Source of the DNA: Flammeovirgaceae bacterium UBA5867
Lineage (GTDB): Bacteria > Bacteroidota > Bacteroidia > Cytophagales > Cyclobacteriaceae
Direction of reading: 5' to 3'
Assembly (NCBI GenBank): GCA_002432545.1
Contig: DJFR01000148.1
Location: forward strand, 5,710 to 14,890
Length of the DNA: 9,181 bases
The notes beneath the pieces were generated by a model. The model did no database searches, was not told the origin of the DNA, and saw only the letters and a program-made list of their open reading frames with translations. This document shows, piece by piece, positions 5,412-9,181 of the stretch. The position numbers and the translations under genes were made by a program. Every line of letters begins with the position of its first letter. The stretch's first letter is position 1.

Positions 5412-6815
5412 CCTGTAATTACTATTTCTCCAAAGCTTTGTTATTTTCCCGTTCTTGTCGCGTTGGAAGGTAATTTCTTCACCGGATTCGCCATCATCGC
5501 GCACGCGTTTAAAGGTATCTTTTTCTACATGCTTCAGCAGCGTTATGTTTTTAGGATGGTCGTTTGGCATATATAGTATAGCGAGTTTATCGCCCCACGG
5601 TGAAACAATCATCTCGCCTCCCCACGGTTTAAATCCATAGGTGCCGCAGTATTCTTCAAATTTCTTTTCTTTCTTTTCATTGATCTTATCATCGGTAGCT
5701 TTGCTATATACCGTGCGCATCGCTTCAAAGTATTTATTCGGATCAACCCCTATAGCATTGATCATAACCACAAAAGCAAGTTTATCTTTCGGGTTGATCA
5801 TGATGAGTGTTTGATAGCCGGGGCAATATCCGCCATGACTCACGTAAGTCTTGCCATCTACCTGCGATACAGAAAATCCCAAACCCCACGAGGTGCGCCA
5901 GTTCGGATCCATATACTGTACATTATGCATCTCGCGCAATGTTGATGATTTTAGAATTTCAGAACCGCCATTCTTCAGCAGTCTGAATTGCCACGAAGCA
6001 AAACGCGCCAGGTCTTCAACCGTAGAAGTTAACCCGGCAGCCGGTGTTATACCTTTGGTATCAAACTTATCAAGCATTCTGCGTTCGCCTTTGCGACTGG
6101 CATCGCTATACCCCGTAGCCATTCGTCCGTGCCATAACTCCTGCGGAAAGTATGTACGCGTATCCGCCATGCGAAGTGGTTTAATAATATTATCTTCTAT
6201 ATATTTCTCGTACGGTATACCCGATACTTCTTCGATAATATAGCCCAGCAACGATATACCCAGGTTGCTATATTGAAAATATGTAGAGGAAGGGTATAGC
6301 GTTTCCTGTTCTTTCAGCCTTTGTTTTACCTGGTCTTTCGTAGGGAAGTTCGCATCTGTCCAATAGGGAAAATCAGATTCACGCGGCAGTCCGGATGAAT
6401 GTGTGAGTAACGTTCGTATTGTAATCGGACCACTATCGGCAGCAGATTGCTTTATACTAAACCACGGAAGTATAGCGGATACTTCATCATCAAGGCGCAG
6501 CTTGCCTGCATCGCGTAACTGCATAATCCCAACGGCTGTAAACAATTTAGATATAGAGCAAATGCTATAAATGGTGTTGGGCTGTGCCGGTACATTCTTC
6601 GCTATATCTGCTTTACCGTATGCACTGCTCCAGATGAGTTCCTGATCTTTTACAATGCCTACTGAAATCCCCGGAAGGTTATCAAATTCTGTTTGTGCTT
6701 TAAACCACTCATCCAGCAATTTAAAAGTGTCTTCATTTTCGGTTGAAGCAGTTTGTGCGTGTGCAATAAAGGTATGTGCGAAAAAGAGCAGGAAAAATAA
6801 TTTCTTCAGCATCAT
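5397..6815 (-). CDS. Secreted serine hydrolase, class C beta-lactamase/PBP-like
   Basis: The 472-residue protein starts with a signal peptide: MMLKK, a hydrophobic LFFLLFFAHTFIA run and a probable cleavage after AHA20. The beta-lactamase-related (Pfam Beta-lactamase/AmpC-like) fold follows with all three active-site motifs: S87-I-S-K90 (SxxK nucleophile), Y182-S-N184 (YxN) and H327-G-G329 in place of KTG. The blocks LLTHSSGLP (136-144) and TPAAGLTSTVEDLARF (257-272) are typical. Residues from about 385 to the end form an extra C-terminal region with alternating strands, seen in many such hydrolases and probably an accessory beta-domain. The family includes D-aminopeptidases, esterases and peptidoglycan hydrolases more often than true antibiotic resistance enzymes, so resistance should not be assumed. 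Two adjacent ATGs (6815, 6812) could start it. No strong promoter box is visible in the gap upstream (6816-6920). Confidence 0.9.
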   Translation of the reverse strand: MMLKKLFFLLFFAHTFIAHAQTASTENEDTFKLLDEWFKAQTEFDNLPGISVGIVKDQELIWSSAYGKADIAKNVPAQPNTIYSICSISKLFTAVGIMQLRDAGKLRLDDEVSAILPWFSIKQSAADSGPITIRTLLTHSSGLPRESDFPYWTDANFPTKDQVKQRLKEQETLYPSSTYFQYSNLGISLLGYIIEEVSGIPYEKYIEDNIIKPLRMADTRTYFPQELWHGRMATGYSDASRKGERRMLDKFDTKGITPAAGLTSTVEDLARFASWQFRLLKNGGSEILKSSTLREMHNVQYMDPNWRTSWGLGFSVSQVDGKTYVSHGGYCPGYQTLIMINPKDKLAFVVMINAIGVDPNKYFEAMRTVYSKATDDKINEKKEKKFEEYCGTYGFKPWGGEMIVSPWGDKLAILYMPNDHPKNITLLKHVEKDTFKRVRDDGESGEEITFQRDKNGKITKLWRNSNYRLKLK

Positions 6816-6920
6816 GGTATAGGGTCTCTGTTGCTGATAAATATAAAAGGAATGCTTTTGAAGCTGAAATTATTTTGGGGATGAGAGGTAGTATGCGTGC
6901 ATTATTGGATAGGAACTGCT

Positions 6921-7517
6921 TTAAAAAAGCTCGAGTTGCTCGGGCAGCAACGTAAACGATCTGCGATGATAGGGAGTGATACCCAATTGCTTAATACCAT
7001 CGCGGTGTGCTTCCGTAGGGTAGCCTACATTTGTTTCCCAACCGTAACCCGGATATTGGTTGGCCAGGCCCAGCATCAGATCATCGCGGTATGTTTTTGC
7101 CAGCACGGAAGCTGCAGCGATCGAGAAATAGGTGGCATCGCCTTTTATAATACATTCGTGCCGCACATCACGATAAGGTTTGAAGCGATTACCATCGATC
7201 AATAACAATTGAGGTTGTTCCTGTAATTTATCCAACGCAAGATGCATGGCTTTGAACGAAGCATTTAAAATATTGATCTCGTCAATTTCTGTATGACTCA
7301 CTTCGGCCACCGCCCATGCTATAGCAGCTTTTTGAATTTCGTGACGTAATTCTTCACGCGCATCTTTTTTTAACTGCTTGGAGTCGGTAAGTAATTTATG
7401 TCTGAATTTTTTTGGAAGGATAACAGCAGCCGCTACAACGGGACCTGCAAGACAGCCTCGTCCGGCTTCATCGCAGCCAGCTTCGGTTAAATCTTTTGTA
7501 AAGGACGATCGTAGCAC
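6921..7517 (-). CDS. rnhB: Ribonuclease HII
   Basis: RNase HII cuts RNA in RNA-DNA hybrids and removes single ribonucleotides from DNA. The 198-residue protein has the family's G14-C-D-E-A-G-R-G21 motif with catalytic D16 and E17, TDSKQLK (44-50), D108 in LLLIDGNRF, and D127 in KGDATYFSIAAASVLAKTYRD, so the D-E-D-D metal site is complete. The start is GTG at 7517: no ATG occurs between the in-frame stop at 7536-7538 and the catalytic motif, and this start gives a normal N-terminal length. The last five residues are QLELF, resembling the bacterial sliding-clamp binding peptide QL(S/D)LF. The gene is preceded by repeat copy 2, which separates it from a near-consensus promoter at 7617-7647. Confidence 0.95.
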   Translation of the reverse strand: MLRSSFTKDLTEAGCDEAGRGCLAGPVVAAAVILPKKFRHKLLTDSKQLKKDAREELRHEIQKAAIAWAVAEVSHTEIDEINILNASFKAMHLALDKLQEQPQLLLIDGNRFKPYRDVRHECIIKGDATYFSIAAASVLAKTYRDDLMLGLANQYPGYGWETNVGYPTEAHRDGIKQLGITPYHRRSFTLLPEQLELF

Positions 7518-7523
7518 TCGTTG

Positions 7524-7613
7524 ATTCGTTATCAGTTAATCGTTATCCGTTAGTTGTTATCCGATTCAGTTTACGGATAACGATTAACCCGTAACGGATA
7601 ACGGTTAACGTTC
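7524..7613. repeat. Imperfect palindromic repeat element, copy 2 (rnhB leader)
   Basis: A perfect 16-bp inverted repeat (GTTAATCGTTATCCGT at 7535-7550, its complement at 7573-7588) with a 22-base loop extends to 24 bp with three mismatches (7527-7550 and 7573-7596). GTTATC occurs at 7528, 7542 and 7556, exactly 14 bp apart, and GATAAC at 7576 and 7597, 21 bp apart, so the element is built on 7-bp steps. It shares 15 identical bases (7538-7552) and a matching right end (7598-7613, 15 of 16) with copy 1, but lacks the central CACAAAGAA-like tract. It starts just upstream of the rnhB GTG. No protein is encoded. Confidence 0.78.
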
Positions 7614-7616
7614 CCA

Positions 7617-7647
7617 CAAACTTAAAAGAGATTTGATTTCATACAAA
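7617..7647 (-). promoter_or_regulatory. rnhB promoter (TTTG-N19-TAnnTTTG)
   Basis: On the minus strand TTTG (7644-7647) is followed after 19 bp by TAAGTTTG (7617-7624), a complete match to the Bacteroidota -33/-7 consensus with good spacing. Transcription would begin near 7611, leaving a leader of about 93 bases that is almost entirely repeat copy 2. It overlaps the divergent NUDIX promoter. Confidence 0.55.
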
Positions 7648-7666
7648 AAAGAAATCAATAGCTTTG
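7632..7666 (+). promoter_or_regulatory. NUDIX-MATE promoter (TTTG-N23-TAnnTTTG)
   Basis: TTTG (7632-7635) and TAGCTTTG (7659-7666) match the Bacteroidota promoter boxes with a 23-bp gap, at the upper end of the accepted range. The start of transcription would be near 7672, about 50 bases before the NUDIX ATG at 7723. No clear Shine-Dalgarno precedes that ATG. Confidence 0.5.
7633..7658. promoter_or_regulatory. Candidate operator: perfect 8-bp dyad within overlapping divergent promoters
   Basis: TTGATTTC (7633-7640) and GAAATCAA (7651-7658) are exact inverted repeats around a 10-bp A-rich spacer. The dyad fills the space from the NUDIX -33 TTG up to the base before its -7 box, and its spacer holds the -33 TTTG (7644-7647) of the rnhB promoter. 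A dimeric regulator bound here could block both promoters. No regulator gene is adjacent. The region is AT-rich, so chance symmetry is possible. Confidence 0.35.
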
Positions 7667-7722
7667 AAGCAGAAGGTTTGACTTCAGTTTAAAATGTCAC
7701 CGGCTAATCGCGAAACACATAT

Positions 7723-8280
7723 ATGAATCAAAAAGAAATTAAAAATCCCTGGACAACTTTATCGGGTGAAGAAAAATATAGCAACCGTTGGATACAGGTT
7801 ACGGAGTACCAGGTGATCAACCCGGCCGGTGGTAAAGGTATTTATGGCAAAGTACATTTCAGAAACAAAGCGATTGGTGTGATTCCGGTGGATGCTGAAG
7901 GCAACACGTGGCTGGTAGGACAATTTCGCTATACATTAAATGAATTTCATTGGGAGATTCCGGAAGGTGGCGCTCCGCTGGATGAAGATCCGCTTGACGC
8001 TGCAAAACGTGAACTGCGTGAAGAGACTGGTATTGTTGCAAAGCGCTGGTCAAAGATTGCACGCCTGCATACATCCAACTCGGTAACCGATGAAGAAGGT
8101 TTTATTTACCTGGCGGAAGATTTGGAATATGGTGCCAGCAACCTTGAAGAAACCGAAGCTGATATGAAAGTGTGGAAGCTCCCGCTCAAAGAAGCGATCG
8201 ATATGGTGATGCGCGGAGAAATAACGGATAGCCCTAGCGTTATAGGCTTGCTTACGCTGGGCCGGTTGAAGGGAATATAA
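7723..8280 (+). CDS. NUDIX hydrolase, ADP-ribose pyrophosphatase-like
   Basis: The 185-residue protein has a perfect Nudix box, G82-x5-E88-x7-R96-E97-L-x-E100-E101-x-G103-I104, with E97, E100 and E101 the metal ligands. The preceding VIPVDAEGNTWLVGQFRYTLNEFHWEIPEGG segment matches the ADP-ribose/NDP-sugar pyrophosphatase branch (NudF-like), whose QFRY and WEIPxGG strings are characteristic. Such enzymes hydrolyse ADP-ribose or related nucleoside diphosphate derivatives; the exact substrate is inferred from similarity only. The length is normal for this branch. ATG 7723 is chosen because the encoded start (MNQKEIKNPWTTLSGEEKYSN) reads like family N-termini. Its stop TAA is immediately followed by the MATE gene ATG, so the two are very likely translated from one message driven by the promoter at 7632-7666. 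Confidence 0.92.
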   Translation: MNQKEIKNPWTTLSGEEKYSNRWIQVTEYQVINPAGGKGIYGKVHFRNKAIGVIPVDAEGNTWLVGQFRYTLNEFHWEIPEGGAPLDEDPLDAAKRELREETGIVAKRWSKIARLHTSNSVTDEEGFIYLAEDLEYGASNLEETEADMKVWKLPLKEAIDMVMRGEITDSPSVIGLLTLGRLKGI

Positions 8281-9181
8281 ATGACTATACGCACACACAT
8301 CCGCGAAAATCTTAAACTGGCCTTACCGGTAATGCTCAGCAACTTCGGTCACGTATTGATGGGCGTTACAGATACCATGATGGTGGGCCATCTTAATGCA
8401 GAGTCGCTTGCAGCGGCTGGTCTTGCAGTGGTTGTATTCAATGTATTCATGTTGTTTGGTATAGGCGTATCGTATGCGATTACGCCACTTGTTGCCGCAG
8501 CGCATGGCGAACAAAACGACAACAGTATAACAGAGACCTTGCGACACGGATTCGTGATCAACATTATAAATGCATGTATACTGATTGGCGTGGTAGAGGT
8601 TGGCAAGAATTTGCTATACCATATTAACCAGCCACCGGAAGTTGTGGAGCGTGCTATACCGTTTCTGAGCATCATCGCGTTTTCATTGGTGCCGATGATG
8701 ATCTTTCAAACCTACAAGCAATTTGCGGAGGGCTTATCAAACACACGGGTAGCGTTGGTCGTAATGATACTCGCCAACATTCTTAACGTTATGCTAAACT
8801 ATATATTGATCTATGGACATTTTGGTTTCGCGCCTTTGGGTCTGGTAGGTGCGGGATGGGCAACGTTTACATCGCGTGTGTTTATGGCTATCGTTATTGC
8901 TGTATATATTTACTATATACCTTCTTTTCGTAAATTCAGGAAAGGCTTTTCACTGGGGAATTATTCAAAGTCTTTGTTTTCGAAAATGCTGCACCTTGGT
9001 ATACCCAGTGGTGTGCAGTTTATTTTTGAAGCCGCGGCATTCGATTTTTCTCTGGTGATGATGGGATGGCTCGGTACAAAAACGCAGGCGGCACACCAGA
9101 TCGCCATAAACCTGGCAACATTAAGCTATATGATCACCACCGGGCTGGCAACCGCTGCCACTATTCGTGTAGGGTATTTTT
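8281..9181 (+). CDS. MATE family efflux transporter, N-terminal 300 residues (3' end outside window)
   Basis: The frame starts at ATG 8281, directly after the NUDIX stop, and runs open to the window edge, giving 300 codons of a protein that normally has about 440-460. It begins MTIRTHIRENLKLALPVMLSNFGHVLMGVTDTMMVGHL, the classic MATE first helix with its P..L...G...D..MVG pattern. NAESLAAAGLA follows, then ITPLVAAAHGEQN, and NILNVMLNYILIYGHFGFAPLGLVGAGWAT at the end of the first MatE half, typical of the NorM/DinF-like branch. The second half begins near residue 235 (MLHLGIPSGVQFIFEAAAF). MATE proteins export drugs or metabolites in exchange for sodium ions or protons across the inner membrane; the substrate here is unknown. 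Co-transcription with NUDIX is likely. Confidence 0.93.
   Translation, partial: MTIRTHIRENLKLALPVMLSNFGHVLMGVTDTMMVGHLNAESLAAAGLAVVVFNVFMLFGIGVSYAITPLVAAAHGEQNDNSITETLRHGFVINIINACILIGVVEVGKNLLYHINQPPEVVERAIPFLSIIAFSLVPMMIFQTYKQFAEGLSNTRVALVVMILANILNVMLNYILIYGHFGFAPLGLVGAGWATFTSRVFMAIVIAVYIYYIPSFRKFRKGFSLGNYSKSLFSKMLHLGIPSGVQFIFEAAAFDFSLVMMGWLGTKTQAAHQIAINLATLSYMITTGLATAATIRVGYF

Noticed and set aside
5851..6243. 130-codon plus-strand frame opposite the serine hydrolase
   Set aside because: It lies wholly within the motif-bearing region of the opposite-strand gene, with no recognisable domain.
5397..6815. Antibiotic-resistance beta-lactamase
   Set aside because: The SxxK/YxN/HGG set is shared with many esterases and peptidases, and the extra C-terminal region fits the broader serine hydrolase family; resistance cannot be inferred.
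6838..6845. TATATTTA as -7 box of the serine hydrolase promoter
   Set aside because: It misses the final G and no TTG lies at the right distance upstream.
7524..7613. CRISPR array
   Set aside because: The 14-bp periodic units are palindromic and contiguous, with no unique spacers of about 30 bp.
8349..8675. Minus-strand frames opposite the MATE gene
   Set aside because: The plus-strand frame is a clear MATE transporter; these are shadows.

Overview
The window looks like a stretch of core chromosome from a member of the Bacteroidota, probably a Cytophagales-type bacterium. Three things point there: the C-terminal end of a Bacteroidota-style LptD; several promoter-like sites of the TTG-N(17-23)-TAnnTTTG form typical of that phylum; and weak or absent Shine-Dalgarno sequences. 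The exact genus cannot be read from this sequence. There are ten protein-coding genes, two cut by the window edges, all without visible frameshifts. No RNA gene, insertion sequence, CRISPR array or prophage is seen, and no gene-free stretch exceeds about 210 bases.

Layout. Bases 1-741 (+) hold the end of lptD. It converges on a minus-strand pair: a PduO-type cobalamin adenosyltransferase (864-1412) preceded by a MacB/LolD-like ABC ATPase (1475-2200). Next on the minus strand come an alpha/beta hydrolase (2378-3244) and an NRDE/TANGO2-family protein (3294-4064), probably transcribed as NRDE then hydrolase. A small CPBP-family membrane protein (4231-4716, +) is tail-to-tail with, and overlaps by 8 bp, a RadC-like JAB/JAMM protein (4709-5353, -). 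Upstream of that are a secreted serine beta-lactamase-like hydrolase (5397-6815, -) and ribonuclease HII (6921-7517, -). Divergent from rnhB is a NUDIX hydrolase (7723-8280, +) followed with no gap by a MATE efflux transporter (8281 to the window end).

The most interesting material is non-coding. The lptD/adenosyltransferase gap and the rnhB/NUDIX gap each contain a copy of the same imperfect palindromic repeat, built from 7/14-bp units around CGTTATCCGTTA. The copies share a 15-bp left sequence and a right end matching at 15 of 16 bases. One fills the gap between two converging genes and supplies part of a stop codon. The other lies between a very good minus-strand promoter and the GTG start of rnhB, so it would be transcribed as a strongly folded 5' leader. 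The rnhB and NUDIX promoters overlap, and a perfect 8-bp inverted repeat sits between the -33 and -7 boxes of the NUDIX promoter and over the -33 box of rnhB, a plausible shared operator. RNase HII also ends in QLELF, a near-ideal sliding-clamp binding peptide.

The genes do not form one pathway: envelope biogenesis (LptD), cofactor chemistry (adenosyltransferase), transport (ABC, MATE), nucleotide and nucleic-acid housekeeping (RNase HII, NUDIX, RadC-like) and hydrolases are interleaved in short transcription units. I see no defence system or biosynthetic cluster. The notable candidates are the repeat family, its position in the rnhB leader, and the shared promoter region.
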